Positions 42,157 through 55,430 of a stretch of 64,000 nucleotides of DNA are shown piece after piece. Location of the stretch: positions 25,030,503 to 25,094,502 of the forward strand of contig CM055095.1 in NCBI GenBank assembly GCA_029204225.1, read 5' to 3'. The notes below the pieces were generated by a model that searched no databases, was not told the DNA's origin, and saw nothing but the letters and a program-made list of their open reading frames with translations. The position numbers and the translations under genes are program-made. This DNA is from Diphasiastrum complanatum (lineage: Eukaryota > Streptophyta > Lycopodiopsida > Lycopodiales > Lycopodiaceae). Position 1 is the stretch's first letter. Each line of letters begins with the position of its first letter.

Positions 42157-43074
42157 TGTTGGATTTATCTCCTCTATTCTCCTAAATCACATGTTAATAC
42201 ACTGCAAGTTTACATGCATTGTCACACAGCTCTATTACTGAAGACATGCAAAAGAATGGCAGCCCGACTTGTTGGGGTTAGCTGACTTATTGGAAAACCC
42301 GACTTGGCGACATATCGGGGGGTCCGACTTATTGGGAACCTGACTCAACCGAAATATCGACTTACCTAACTTGTCCGACATATCGACTTATCAACTATCC
42401 TCACTCAATTGGCCATGGTAGCGACTCGCTTGACTTCCGAATAGTCGAAGCCTTCTCATGCTCACTTCTTGTACTATGCAAATGACTTGGACAATGACAA
42501 CAGCAGCCACGATCTCCTCTAGATGGCACAACGGCTCCACGCCATCTTTTTTATACACCATCTGCTCAAATGTAAATTTGTATATAGTTGATCATTGTAA
42601 TCAATTAATCAATCAAGTTAATCAAAGACAGACACTATAGATGCTTTCATGCATCGATTATTTCTTCAGACTGATTGTCAGTAATAAGTTCATAGCTTTT
42701 ATAGAGCGAAGTTAGCTTTCTGAGCACGCGGTTTCACCTGTTATTGTCTTGTGCTCATAGCATCAAACTGACGTGTATTTCCATACACTAATCTGAATCA
42801 ATCACCGTCTTTTATTGCGTTCAGAGTTCTTGTCAAGATCTTATGCTTTGCTACTATGTCTTCATGTCTAACATTCTTATTGCTTTGTCTGATTTTGCTC
42901 TTCCGCTGTCACAAACAACCACGCAATTAAGTTCTACTTTAATCTTGTGTTTGCCTACTGTAGCAGTAGTGCACGCACCAAGGAAATTAGGTGAACACTG
43001 CCTTAGCGCAGTAGTAGGATCGTTCTAATCCGATTGTTCGACCGGCCCGATCCGTCAAGGTTCATTCCCCAGCA
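42157..43074 (+). repeat. Probable solo LTR of copia F family
   Basis: Starts TGTTGGATTTATCTCCTCTA, matching the F1 LTR start (minus strand, 20954). A possible end ...TTCCCCAGCA at 43074 is flanked by CCATC, against CCATA on the left (42152-42156), a 4-of-5 target duplication. Neither a priming site nor a polypurine tract adjoins it. It contains a short-period region (42280-42400) of CCGACTTATTGG-like phrases. Confidence 0.55.
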
Positions 43075-44050
43075 CCATCCACTAAGGTAAGCAAAATCTC
43101 CTCAAAAGCAAAAATAATTTACTTAACGAGGAATGCTTATGAGATCCATAGGACTCAATAAAATACTGGAGTAAAGAGATTTACACTTCCAAAGTGCTAA
43201 TCTAAAATCTCAACTCAATTAGAACTTGGAATTACTCATGGTAGAAGAGCATTCTGGTTCCGATCACTCAACTAGGTAATGTGCATGCAAGTTTTGGCAG
43301 CCAGATCAACCAGTTCAATCAGAATGATCCAACACCTTGTCAATTTTATTTTGATTGTTTTACAATTTTCTTGTTTTTTATTACTTGAATGATTTTTTTT
43401 TTCTTTGAAAAAAGACTTAAAAAGAAAAAAAAAATGATGAGCAAAAGTCAAAAAAGTCATTAAAATGAAAAAAAAAAAAATGAAAGGAAGTATTTTGAAG
43501 ATAATTTTTTATGAAAAATGACTTAGAAAATCACTTTTTGGGTCATATTTTGTACATACAGTCTTAGAAACCTTCACCGAGATTTCAGATCATACATCCA
43601 CCTCAGATTTCTCTATACTGATTTGGGCGAAGATTCCTTTCTAGAGTTAATACCTGTTTTTGAGTTAGGCGAATGTTGAGAAACTTACCATTTTGGGAAC
43701 CTTCGCCGAACACCATACAACCCTTATTAACCTTCGCCAACCTGACAAATGGATTCAAAATGCCAAAATTAGGTTGGGCAAAGGGCCAGATCATCAAAAT
43801 TTGCATTTATTATAGTACCTGGGCGAATGATGTCCTTAGGCGAACCTTCATCGGATCAATTCAGTACCTCAAAAACTTTTATAACCTATTTTCATAGTAC
43901 TGAACATGCCTGCAAATTTCTGTCCATAACTGAACAACCAAACTAGTACATTGTCTAGGGTCCAAATCAGCTTATAAAATTCATGATCTTTGATAGGAAA
44001 GTGACATCCACCATACTTAGCCAAGAACACCAAGCACTATTAGTGGAGTA
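43075..44050. other. AT-rich DNA, then AACCTTCGCC-motif cluster (43540-43900)
   Basis: 43075-43540 shows nothing but A/T runs. In 43570-43880 CCTTCGCC, CCTTCACCG, GGGCGAA and GGCGAAC recur at short intervals, a diverged counterpart of the GCGAGGGTT clusters around C1, here upstream of C2 and in matching relative orientation. Confidence 0.4.
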
Positions 44051-44755
44051 ATGTCATGCAACAACATTGAATCATTGACATATGAAACCAACAAGGTCAA
44101 CAATATTGTTGCTGCTACACCAATAAACAGGGTAGAATATATACATGTAAAGATTGCCGAAGTTCAGTTTATCATTACTTTTGTAGTAATGGACTTACTT
44201 GACGCACCGAATATTTATGATGTCTTATTGAGATGTCTTATTACGAGTTGCGCAAGTAATTCATAACTGGAGCACCAGAAAAATCATTTTTCAGAATCGT
44301 GACCGTGTAGTCAAAGTTGATCCAATCACTTGGACTATCAAGCCAGTAGTCCAAAAAGGGGGATGATGATTCATCAACAACGAATCATACATGTGATCGA
44401 CATGTAAAGAATTTGGGAGTTCATTATGACTCTCAAACTGATACTGTCATTTGGAACCAAGCTCTTGCAATAGTGGATTGTACAGCAGGCTATTATGCGT
44501 CAACGAGATAATCAATCCGAATTGAGAGAGATTCCTTCACTAGACCAAACTTTGGATATGCCAATCACTTTTCCAATACGTGATGAACATAGGTTGGGGA
44601 TATCAACAGATCCAACACCAAATCTGATTGAAGATGAACTCATCCATGTCAGTCACGCCTTGATTTACGACGAAAATGCAAAACTTACAAATGAGCATAT
44701 CCTAAATCATATGGATCTATTGCTTACACATGTCAAGTTTAGGTTTGATGAGTGA
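44051..44755 (+). pseudogene. gypsy C2 protease and linker fragment
   Basis: AEVQFIITFVVMDLLDAPNIYDVLL (~44157-44230) and, in the next frame, NRDRVVKVDPITWTIKP match the C1 protease (ADMQFVITFVVMD, VKVDPTKWAVKP). 44640-44720 (VSHALIYDENAKLTNEHILNHMD) matches the C1 linker. Stops and frame changes throughout. Upstream gag is missing. Confidence 0.8.
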
Positions 44756-45281
44756 TGCACCCTATGTGGTGACAAAAGTCAAAGGGTCCAATCATAAGAG
44801 AGAGATGTGTTGGAAGGGTCCAATCAAAAGTGAGGGATGTTGCATCACACATCCAATAGGATTAGAGAGGCTATATTTAAGGGGTCCAATAAGAATCAAG
44901 CATGGAACTCCATGAGTATCTATATGTACTTTCATTCCCTTCATTAATGTATGAGAGATCTTTGAGTTTTTTGAGTCAATTTGAAGATTTGCCAATTTTG
45001 CTTGTATTGTCTTCTCTCTCTAGATGAGCCCAAAAGTGGTATTTTCTCTCTCTACCGAGGAGAGGTGCTTGTTGGGAGTTAGTTTATTTCATGAAGTCTT
45101 CCACACATGTGAAACACCTTTTGGTAATGAATGAATGCATGTAGAATGGTCTTTTTGTCTTAGATCTTGTCATTGATCTTGGATTTCAATCAATAGGTGA
45201 TCTATAGTGCATGAGCCAAGCTTAGGAGATCAATTTCACACATTAGGGAATTTCCACATGTGTGATGTGTGAATTTTCACA
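44753..45281 (+). repeat. LTR-like insert related to D1 LTR
   Basis: Starts TGATGCACCC and ends ...GAATTTTCACA. Landmarks resemble the D1 LTR in order: CT-rich stretches around CGAG, then GCTTAGGAGATCAA, then CACATGTG before the end. It interrupts the C2 linker. The flanks ATGAG and GAAGC do not form a target duplication, so exact ends are uncertain. Confidence 0.5.
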
Positions 45282-45390
45282 GAAGCAAGCAAAACAACAT
45301 TACAATATGGTCCTGAAATGGAAAAAATCATTGAGAGAAGCAGCTCCTACAAATGTACCACCTTTATTGGATAAAGGTAAAGGAAAAATC

Positions 45391-46213
45391 TGTGGAAAAA
45401 GTACAAAAAGGACCAAGAGTGGATCCTAATCTGATCCTCAAGAGGGATTGGTTGTCAGATTACTTGATCTATTAATCTACTTCAGATTAAGATCAATCTA
45501 GATCAATTCTAGACACAAAATCCTAACAAGAACAATCATTAATTGAAGGTAAGTGTACTTTATAGTTTCACAGGTGTGAAACATTGTCTGAGTACGGACT
45601 CCAACCTGAAAATCAAGTACACATTGATAGAACCTCAAAACAATCAAAACAAATGTAGACAAATGGAGAGAATCACTCTAAATTGCTTCCAAAACCAAGA
45701 TTGGTGTCTCACATTGATTATGGCCAAATGTGGCTCTATATATACAATAAGTGAGAGCTCGTGGTACTGATCATCCCTCTAATCCCACATGTGTGAAGGT
45801 GCTTTGTCATATGATGATTCATCATGCAAAACTGACACTTGGACAAAACCTTCGCACTTTTGGTCCATTTTTCTTCTATATGGAGATCTACTTGAAAATC
45901 TTCTGGAAGTCAAAATTCGCCTACTTCAGCTTATTCCACACATGTGAGCTGTCCTCTACACATGGGATATGACACCTAACCAAAGGATGTGGCTCATGCA
46001 ATCAATAGATTGATGCCATGTGTCATATGTCTAGAAAATTAGTTTTTGGCCTTTTTAGCCACTAGAACTTGAATTAAATCATATGTACAACCTCTATGAT
46101 TATGGTACATGACAAATACACTATTTTCACACATGGGACAGGCTCCACACATGTGTAATTATCTATATACAAGATTTTTGGCCTCTACCAAGCTTATTTT
46201 TGCATTTTTCACA
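45391..46213 (-). repeat. Solo LTR of copia B with perfect target duplication
   Basis: 823 bp, reverse complement of the B1 LTR 24008-24839. Ends TGTGG... / ...TTTTTCACA on the plus strand. AAATC occurs immediately on both sides (45386-45390 and 46214-46218). No internal sequence remains, as expected after recombination between the two LTRs. Confidence 0.92.
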
Positions 46214-46776
46214 AAATCAAGGAGGATTCTTAAAGTCAGAGTTCTCGCAAGACATCATCATCAAGGAAGTCGTCACCTTCAAAGAAGACCACGTCTTCTA
46301 GAAAGTCATCACCTCCGAGGAACGATTCTTACCAAGATCAATCCTTTTGAGAAAGAACAATCAGATCAAATACAACATGATATGCGAGATCATTTCAAAT
46401 GCTATACTTTGGATGATGTTGTCATTATGTTACCGAAAGCTCATCGTGAACCAGAAGAGCAAGAACCAGAAACAAAAGATGTTTACAATGGACCACAACT
46501 AGGATACAACCAATGAATCTTGTTGAGCCAGGAGAACCAAAAAGGATTGTGCAAGATCAATTGCCAATAGCCAGACTCTACTATCGAGCTGCGATGCTAG
46601 GAGGATTGTGGGAGTCCAAATTTTTAGCATGGACCATGTCAAAATGGATTGCCGACGTGAATAAGTGCTTTCTTCCGCACAAGTCTGATTTCAATACGGA
46701 GCACTTGGAATTCATGGAGAAAATTCAATATCACCTGATTAAGGTGCGAAGAGAGGCCAACCAGAGCCCCGAATAA
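46214..46776 (+). pseudogene. gypsy C2 linker continuation and unplaced segment
   Basis: After a Ser/Arg/Lys-rich part, KINPFEKEQSDQIQHDMRDHF and YTLDDVVIMLPKAHREPEE (46330-46460), then PMNLVEPGEPKRIV (~46511-46550, across a stop) match C1 37540-37350. From ~46555 the frame (LPIARLYYRAAMLGGLWES...HLIKVRREANQSPE, to 46776) no longer matches C1 and is unrecognised. Confidence 0.75.
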
Positions 46777-47288
46777 ATAATCTCGCGAGGTGTCATGGGA
46801 TCGCCACCAGTTTTGGTGTTGCCGACCATCAAGAAGTTGTTCAAAAGGTGAGCGACGACACGGATGGCAAGATCTTGGATGGACTCGACGAGATAGTCGT
46901 CATTGGTCCAATAGAGTTCATCTGAGATATCAACGAATGGTTTGATGACAGTTTTGGCATGCTTATGGTTTGGTGATGGTTGTGTGCTAGAAGTTATGCC
47001 TATGGCTGCAAGGGCGGCCTCCGTCACATGCACCTTGTGGGTTGTCGTCTAATAGGTGATATAAAATTTTGATTTGGCCTCTGTCCAGGTGCTAAAGGTT
47101 ATGAAATTCATATTGATCTTTCCAAAAAAGACGCGCTCATAGATCTCCATTGCCGTGAGTAAAGGCCCGGCAAGGTTCATCCACTGTGCCACCATGCTTG
47201 TGCTAGGGAGTACCATGACGTACGTCTTGATCGAAATGCCACGATGAATGACATAGTGCAGAGATTGACTGGTATCAGTTGAAGACAT
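46731..47288 (-). pseudogene. Accessory gene, copy 2 (N-terminal domain, one stop)
   Basis: From ATG 47288, about 186 codons with one TAG (47051-47049), where copy 1 has Gln. Conserved positions with copy 1: GPLLTAMEIYERVF, INMNFITFSTWTEAKSKFY, KVHVTEAALAAIGI, HAKTVIKPFVDI, NDDYLVESIQD and VVAHLLNNFLMV. It then continues PREIIYSGLWLASL and ends. The Ser/Thr/Pro linker and coiled coil are absent. It lies tail-to-tail with, and overlaps by ~45 bases, the C2 fragment. Upstream similarity to copy 1 extends to ~47440. Confidence 0.55.
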
Positions 47289-47450
47289 GATGAGAAAAAA
47301 TATAAACTGAAGGCAAATGATGCGAGAGTATATCAGAAGGCAGTATAGAAAATTTGGAAAGCTTTGGTCATTGGAAAATTTTGCAAAAGCTTTGCTAGCA
47401 CAAGTGAGAAATGAAATTGAATCTATTCGTTGTTGATGCCATGACACACA

Positions 47451-50400
47451 ATCAAATGAGTGATGACCGCCTACCTAATAACAATTGTAGACATCATTCT
47501 AATGATATTTCTTGAGCAAAGAAGTCTTCTAGTATCTTACACTTTAATATCATAGTACTGGCAATTGGCTATCTGTCTATGTAATTTCATTTGTGGTAGT
47601 ATTACTCAAAAGATTTTGATTTTGATGATGCATGCAATCTTGAGTGTATATCTAATTGTGCTACAATTCTTATGAACGAACTAATTGTACCAGAAATCAA
47701 AAATAGTTTTTTGCTATACTTGTCCAGATTCCCTAGCTACATCCTTCGACTTATTCTATGATTTGAGCTTCTCCTTATTATATCATAACTTGATGATAAA
47801 GATGATTAACTAAATGGACTTGATGAAGCTGACAAATTAGAGTCTAAGGATAGTAAGAAATCATTTTATGTTTTTTCTTCTAGCTCTTATGCCTTCACTA
47901 TTTATTTTCCTCGATATCTAGTATTAATACCTGTTTGACAATTTTCTTGAACAACTTATGATTAATAGATGATGTTCATCTACATAGTTCTTAAGTTGGA
48001 TCACAACAAAAGTATTTAGTGATTTTAAACTGAGACACATTATTTCTTGAAGACTTAAATAAATTTTCTAACTTTCTACATATTTTAGAAAATTATTCTC
48101 ATTTCTTCTGCCTAAAAGATTGTACTTTGTGCAATACTTCTTCCTCTTCAAGCACATATCTCTATTCTCTAAAACAATCATCATTGGAATTCTCCCAATA
48201 TCAAAACTCATCAAAATTGAATTGGCCCTATGGTTGTAAAGCATTTCTTTTTCCTCAAAGTAGTTAAATTTTTTGCTGATTTTTGTCCTGCAATAATTGC
48301 AAGTTAGCCATACAAGCAATTTCTAGTTGATTAAGGTGTAAGTCAAAAATCCTCTCCCTCTATGCTTTGAATGATAGTAATAAAAACATTGCTATGTGAT
48401 TAACAAATACAAAATCTTTCATCACATTCACAATTACACGCTCTTTTGGAAGAGAACTCTGAAAATTTGATGCTCACTCTTGTTACCAAACATTTGTGAT
48501 GATAACATCCCAATAATTTGGTTCATACATGTCATAATGTTTTCACTAGTAGTTTCAACTCTCTCAAATATTTTTCCACATGTTGTGAGTTGGTGAGTTG
48601 GCGTATCATGCTTGAGTTTGGCTCGTCCACCCAGGTTCGTTTCACTTTAATCCCACATGTTGATAATACCAATAAGCATTACTTTCTCAAGTTACACTAC
48701 CCCCTATTACTCAATTGAATTTAATTACAACCCAACTAACCTCTTTCTCAAATTTTCATAATAAATGAAGATTGAACATACCATGACATTTTAATCCTGT
48801 ATTATTGAATTGTTGCTAGAGGATTCTAACTATGTCAATGGATTAAAATCTAACCTTTATAAGAAAATGCTGGAGGGATCCACGTAGTGAGAATAGAGTG
48901 TAAGACGTGATTCTCTCAATGAGGAAAGGCTTGCAACATGTAAAGCATATTAAGATTGCAAAAGGAATGTCACTATGTTTCTACATGAATACAAAGGAAC
49001 TTGGCCTCATTCTAACTTATGTTGGGCTCTTTGGCCGCCTTCTTTTTTCTACTATCTATGGCTATTTGGCCTAATTTGCAAAAAAGAGAAATCCTACTTA
49101 TGGAGCCTAGTGCTCTCTTCAAGGACCAACTAACACTAGTGTGTGTAAAGAGGAGATGAGGAGTCAAATAAATGGAAAGCTGAAAAGACATTAATAGAAT
49201 GATATACAAGCATGAAGAAACACAAGAATAAATCATCAAAAATTGAAAACACCAAATGGTATACTTGACACACATCACTCTCCACATTTAGTGGCTAAAA
49301 AAGCATTTGGAGGGGAAGTGGTGGGGGCGAAAGGGGGGGGGGGAGAACCACAAATGAACTCAAAAATAAGTAAAGAAGTTGACCATCATATAGTTGGGCC
49401 ATGCTTATGAAACTTTTTATTGAATACTCTCCAATGCAACCAATCCATAAAACTTTTTTTATTAAATATCTTGACTTTATATAGTTTTCAATATCCTAAT
49501 AGACTATTTCCACCACTTAGTGCTTCAAAGCACTTTGTATAAAACTTGAAGATAGTACATGAAGTGGCACTTTGAGATGCCTTGTTCGAGTTATAACCTT
49601 TTGATTTACTTTTGCTATGGTTGATTCTTTTGGTTCAAAGTATAAAATGCACCATTCTAGCAATGATTGGCTTTTATTACTTTTTCAACATGTATGAAAC
49701 AAGGATTCACTTGGTTCCCTTTGGTTATTGTCAACATTGAACGATGATTGTTGGAGTAGATGCCAAATTGTTGTGTTGAGGTACATTCACATTTTTTGTT
49801 TAGAATCTCCAACATAAGAAAAAAAGAAGAAGAACGATTTGACAACATTGGAAGATGTAATGCAAATCAATATGGTCAAAATCTACACAAAGGATAACAA
49901 CAACATATTAATCAAGGATCTTCTATATATTCACACTAGTGTTGGGGGTTGTTCTTTTCTACATATTATTACTCAAGCATGACATGTGAAATATAGTAGC
50001 TTACTGTAATTGTATGGACAAAAATATTATTTTAAGTTTTGGTTCATATTTGATCAAGATCTATTAGAGTTCCAATTTCACACCATACATGTTGGATTTG
50101 GCCGATTTTTTGATCATTGGATCAGCCTAAGTGGTGGCTAATAGATTGCATATCAAGTTTTTGGCATTTGCATATAGATTTTGAAATAATCTTTTTTGTG
50201 TGATTTTATCAAAACTTTAACATCGATTGGATCTCTAGATAGTGAGGTAACTTAATTTCATTTGCAACTGTGCCTTTGGCTATTATCATATTAGAGGCAC
50301 ATAGTCATTAATGTTCCTAGGCTTATCATCTATAGATAGAAATTTACTTAGGTCATTTGTCATGTTAGTGGGAAGGCAACTAGTAAACCAAGGCTTCTCT

Positions 50401-51505
50401 AACAATCACAAGCATATTATGCCCAAGTGAGAATGAAAAAAAGAATCTAGAAACAACTTCGTTTATATTAGGAGACTTTTGAAGACTCATAGATGTACCA
50501 CATTATGAAGCACAATAAGGGTCAAAAAAACATCGAGTTGGTTTGTAGCTTCATGGTGTATTAGTGGTCTTAAAGCCAAGAAGAAGTCAATGATAGTTTC
50601 ATGGGCCTTAGGCACAATACATAGGAAGAAAGTTTGTTGATAATGGTATTAGAAATAATGAAAAGGGTTAAAAGTGTCAATATCATCAACCATAAGAGAG
50701 TAGACATTATAAGAAAAATGCTTATTCTTAAGGTATTTAAAGAAAATGAATACGAGATAAACCATCATCTTGTAATCCATAATCAAGTTGAGTGTGTCTC
50801 ATGAGGCCAATACCTCTAGAATTAATGTCTATTAAACGTACTTAAGAAAACTACTTGTAACTTTGTACTGTAAATTCTACATATTACAAAAAAAGTAGTT
50901 GAAAATTGTAGACTATGGGAGAAAAAGAATGATTTTGCAATGCGTTAAGAAAATATTGGAACATGAATGTGTCAAGAATTTAGATTACCAATGATTTCAC
51001 ACATGAAATCCAACACTTTTCCATAATTTTAAGATTTAAAATATTATTGAATCTAATACAATTATTGACTGTCAATGCCTTTGAAAATATATCTTGAACT
51101 CTCTAAATATGAATCCCAAGGAAATAATGGGCAGGTTCTAGATCTATCATATTATACTATGATAGTCTTTCTTTGACATCTTTCTATAAATTGACTCAAC
51201 TACTGAAAGGTAATGTATCACTAAGGATAACAATAAAGAAAGATGTTGCATCATCTTTGAAATAAATTTTGTAACTTGCAATAATTGAAATGAAAGCACT
51301 TCTAAGAAACAAAATTAATTCTGGTTATGTGAACATTTCTTTGACATAGCTTAAATTGCAACATAGCTTCATCAATAGAAAATAAGCTCTTTCACAAAAT
51401 AGCATGAAGCTTCAATAATAGATTTATTTGATGTAACACCCAATTTTTTTATATCGATTATATAGGTTGTTGTGCATAAGCAATGCACAACAACTCAAAT
51501 ATTAT
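47451..51505. other. AT-rich, gene-poor DNA
   Basis: Only short chance frames. Minus-strand phrases near 50330 and 51080 (the latter reading like DIFSKAL) faintly recall copia gag and the end of RNase H, too decayed to annotate separately. Confidence 0.5.
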
Positions 51506-51740
51506 TCATAGTTGGTATACATATTGTCCAAACCCGTGAGAAGTTTGAATTGACAAAGCTTGATTTGCACATCTATTTTGAATGTAAGTTATAGATGCAA
51601 TGGCGTCAACCCAAAAGAAGATGATGAGGTCCTCATTGCTTCCAAAATGAAAAAGTAGACGAGAGAACATGATTGATGGAAGAAGCATTGTAGGGTGCAA
51701 CCAATAGGGTTGTGATTACACCCCAATCCTAGAGAGCCTC
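51506..51740 (-). pseudogene. copia integrase relic
   Basis: SSIMFSRLLFHFGSNEDLII (51690-51620) then WVDAIASITYIQNRCANQAL (51615-51555) follows the copia integrase pattern of a leucine/methionine-rich helix, FWxEAI, and YIQNRCPT. It is the only clear coding relic between 47.5 and 56 kb. Confidence 0.55.
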
Positions 51741-52710
51741 AAGGCAACTCCACAAAGATTTGCTTATGTTTCATGATTTAAAAATTTCATGCCTCAAACA
51801 TTTAGAAAACATACAAGATCATAGAGCATGCATTATTGTAGCAATATTGTGAACTCAATTGGGCCTTGGCATTTTGCGAGCTTTTTTTTTTTTGGCCCAT
51901 GATTCAACAAAAAGTAATTATGGTGTGCTACCTTTTTCATGCCACTTCATGATTTTTATAAATAAGATATGTGGTTTAATACATAGTTGACAATCCCACT
52001 ACCCCTCAAATTTGAAGCAAGCTAAGAGCTTGACAATCTTATTCTTGATGCACAATAATGCATAGTTTTAAGTCATTTTCATGCACTAAGAATAAAAAAA
52101 AGGGAGAATACTTTTCATAAAAAGAGTCCATGTTCTATGAAGTCATGAAGTTCAAGCTATTTGAGATTAGATTTTCTTGAAGATTTGACATACCTCTTTG
52201 CATTTGTTGAAGTATAGTACAAACCATTAAATTTAAACGATCAAAAAACGCTTTTGTAGACTTGTTAAATTAACGTAGTTAGCATGATACTAGATTCCAT
52301 GACTTTAAATCCTCCAATAACACAGTAGAGATAGAAAATCACAATGCCCAAGGAAGACATAAATAAGAGGCTCCTTCATAGAAGTATGAATACCAAGATT
52401 AACTCATCCACTAAGTATTGCACATTCACCTCTGAAACCAATGCTAGACATGTAAAAAAATTTAGAGTCTATTAGATTAGACATGTAGATTTTTTGAGAG
52501 TCTCCAACATCCCAAAATATGTCCTAAAACATGAGTAAGATCACTAAAAATCATAAAGCACTTCTCAATAAGCGATTTTTGTACAGCTCAAAAAACAATT
52601 AGAGTAGAAAGCCTACTAATATAAGCATTTTTATCATCTAAAATGGTCATCAAAAATCAATGTTGAAGAAGCTTATGATGACTCTCTTAGCTAATGATGA
52701 CATTTTAGAT
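51741..52710. other. AT-rich DNA without a gene
   Basis: Nothing recognised on either strand. Confidence 0.5.
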
Positions 52711-52862
52711 AGGCTTGCAAATCTATTGAAGTGAATAGAACATGTAGGGGCAAAGAACCAAAAAAATTACGTAAGCATCACATGTGAGGCTTGCAAATCT
52801 ATTGAAGTGGATAGAAAAAGTAGGGGCAAAGAACTAAAAAAAGTACACAAGCATCACATGTG
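52711..52862. repeat. Tandem duplication of a 76-bp unit
   Basis: AGGCTTGCAAATCTATTGAA starts at 52711 and again at 52787; both units run through AGGGGCAAAGAAC and end in AGCATCACATGTG, with a few substitutions. Confidence 0.85.
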
Positions 52863-53500
52863 CACAAGCATGACTTCGAACGTACACACAAATTGGTGTC
52901 ATATTATCTTTCAAGTTTAAGCAATCTCTCTTGCTCCAATTTTTTTCTAATGAAAAGGCATTTTCCAATAGTGGATTTGTCACAGCCCAAAAAAATTTAA
53001 GTTACACAATCATCAAAAGTGCATGAGCACGACTTCAAAAGCCCATACAAATAGATGTTGTTATATTACCATTATAAAAAGCCATTATGTATCGTGCATA
53101 TATGTCAAATAACCCCTTAAAAATTTAGTTACATAGTCATCAAATGTGCATGAACATGACTTGAAAAGTCCACACAACTGATGTTGTCATATTCCTTCCT
53201 TGCAAGTTTATGCAATCTTGAAGCACCCAATTTCACAAAAACTTCAACATAAACATAAAAAAGATCCAATTGTTTGTGGTGTGAAAAGTAATAAAAACAT
53301 GTTAAGCAATTCATTTCTTCACTGCAATTTCAATGTCAACATAAAAAATGTTGCATGTTCACACAACTTTTTTTTATGTTGGTTGAATAATGGAAACACA
53401 ATAATCATGTAGTTTATTTTTTTCGCAACAAATCTAGCATCAACATGAAAAGAGTTGCATGTTCACACAAATTTTATGTTGGTTGGGTAATAGAACATGC
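52863..53500. repeat. Diverged short repeats continuing from the 76-bp duplication
   Basis: Phrases like GTGCATGAGCACGACTTCAA recur at ~52858, 53019 and 53147, each followed ~25 bases later by a TGTCATAT/TGTTATAT segment. A second pair (CAACATAAAAAATGTTGCAT at ~53338; CAACATGAAAAGAGTTGCAT at ~53442) is followed by TTTATGTTGGTTG in both. Spacing is irregular (100-160 bases). Confidence 0.6.
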
Positions 53501-55430
53501 TAAGGAGGTATATCATTTATATCTTCTAATTTTCTTTCTAAAACCTTATCACAACAAGCCAAAATCTCATTGATGTCGCTTTCCAGCCTAGGTTGATACT
53601 TTATGAGATATACTTAAGAAATGATTAAAAAAACAAGAAATACTACTTATTCCTTTGTAATGTATGACTATATTAACTTTCTATACTAAAAACCCAAAGG
53701 AATTCGTGATGAGTTGAATTACAAACACTTTACCATTTACCCTAGAAAAAGGAATGTACATCAAATCTTGAATGATAAACCAAAAATGAGCAAGCCCTTG
53801 TGTGCTATTGGATACAATTAAAAAGCCAAACATCAACTCTAGGAGAGAAAAAAAAGGACCTTAATGCACTTGGCTAGAACAACAACTCTAGGAGATAAAT
53901 TAAAGAGCATTGATGAACTAGGGGAGAACTCGGAGAGAAAAAATAAACTTACTAGACTGCTATAGCATGATTCCAAGATACAAATCCATGCATTCAAAAA
54001 ATAACTACATTACACAATTGCAGGACGTAGCACAAATGTTAATTTGTATGAGAGCTTTCAAGACATACCTTAAACCAACCTAATTAGATCTTGGGAGTGT
54101 GGGGCATGGGAGTCCAAATTGTTCTTGGAAATTGTTGTATAGATTCTAGCAAAATTGTTTATACCACAAAGAAAAAATAATTCAACGCACAAAAACAAAA
54201 AAAATGTAAAAGGAAACTAATCACCACAATTCATAAAACTTAAACCTAGCTATGTAGAGAGGTCATAATGTAAAATCATGGAGAAAATTATATTTAATAA
54301 CTACACAGTGTTCCTTTAGCACATATTAAAGCATATATATGAATCTATCTCTTCTCTTTATGAAAATTCAATGTAGCCAAATTCACAAATTATATTTCAC
54401 ATATCAATCAAGTCATCATGTAAAGCTTAGAACCAATTACACACGCAACCATAGAAGTAAAAGAATACAAATCAAGCCAAGGATTTTATAAAAAGTAGTC
54501 TTGCTAGCAAGCATTACTTCTAGTCTCATTGATACCTAAAACTAAGTCACTACATGAATTTAATGAGAATTGTACTTCTCACTCATTGAACAAGAAGCAC
54601 ATGACAACCAACAACAACATAAAAAAAAGAGAAAACGATTAAAAAAAACTTAAACAAAAAACACCTTGGTTGAATTGTAAACAATAGTTAGCAAGGAAGA
54701 GACTATATACTAGAAATATAGACAAGTCAAGTGCCTCAAGCTTCATCAGTACTATGAATTTCAATTATGATGACATTGCAAGCACTTCAAAGAACCAATT
54801 TGCTACCTCAACCACATCACGTAGTTGCATCTTGAAATATACATGACCGTTTGATCACAAATGAGTGGAATAACTTTTATGATTTCGACATATTTTGAAA
54901 TTAAAAGAATGTAGTTCAAAAAAGCTAACTAGAGGAAGCCTTAAAGAAATTTGCTTGCTTCCTTACCAACCAAGTTGAAGCCTACCATGCAACACTAAGA
55001 CTTTTGAAAAGTTTGGAAAACACTTGGAATGAACCGACATCAAGCTTCAGTTTTCTTGTGTCAACTTTTTCAAGAGGCCAAACTATTTCCTTGATGCACC
55101 TCACATAAAAGTAGATCCTAAGCACTTTCTAATAAACATTAAAATCTGTAAATATACCTAGCGTATCATGTAATAGCAAAAAGTAAGCAACAATTACGCT
55201 AACATAACTTTTTTGAGAAAATGCATGCTCTCATATATACATAAGCATATCATGCACTAAAAAAATCAACACGTACACATTAGCATCTTCCGTTCACCCA
55301 CATAGATGTTTCGATCCAATTTTATTTCTTTCAATTCACCAAATCACTTACTTAGTGCTCAATTATGATTCCAAAGTCTTGTGAAGCTCTCATGAAAGCA
55401 CATACAATAAAAGACAATATACATGATCAT
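53501..55430. other. AT-rich DNA without a gene
   Basis: No frame, repeat or element ends recognised. Confidence 0.5.

Noticed and set aside
44753-45281. Target duplication for the D-like LTR
   Set aside because: Flanks ATGAG and GAAGC do not match under any nearby choice of ends, so it is reported only as LTR-like.
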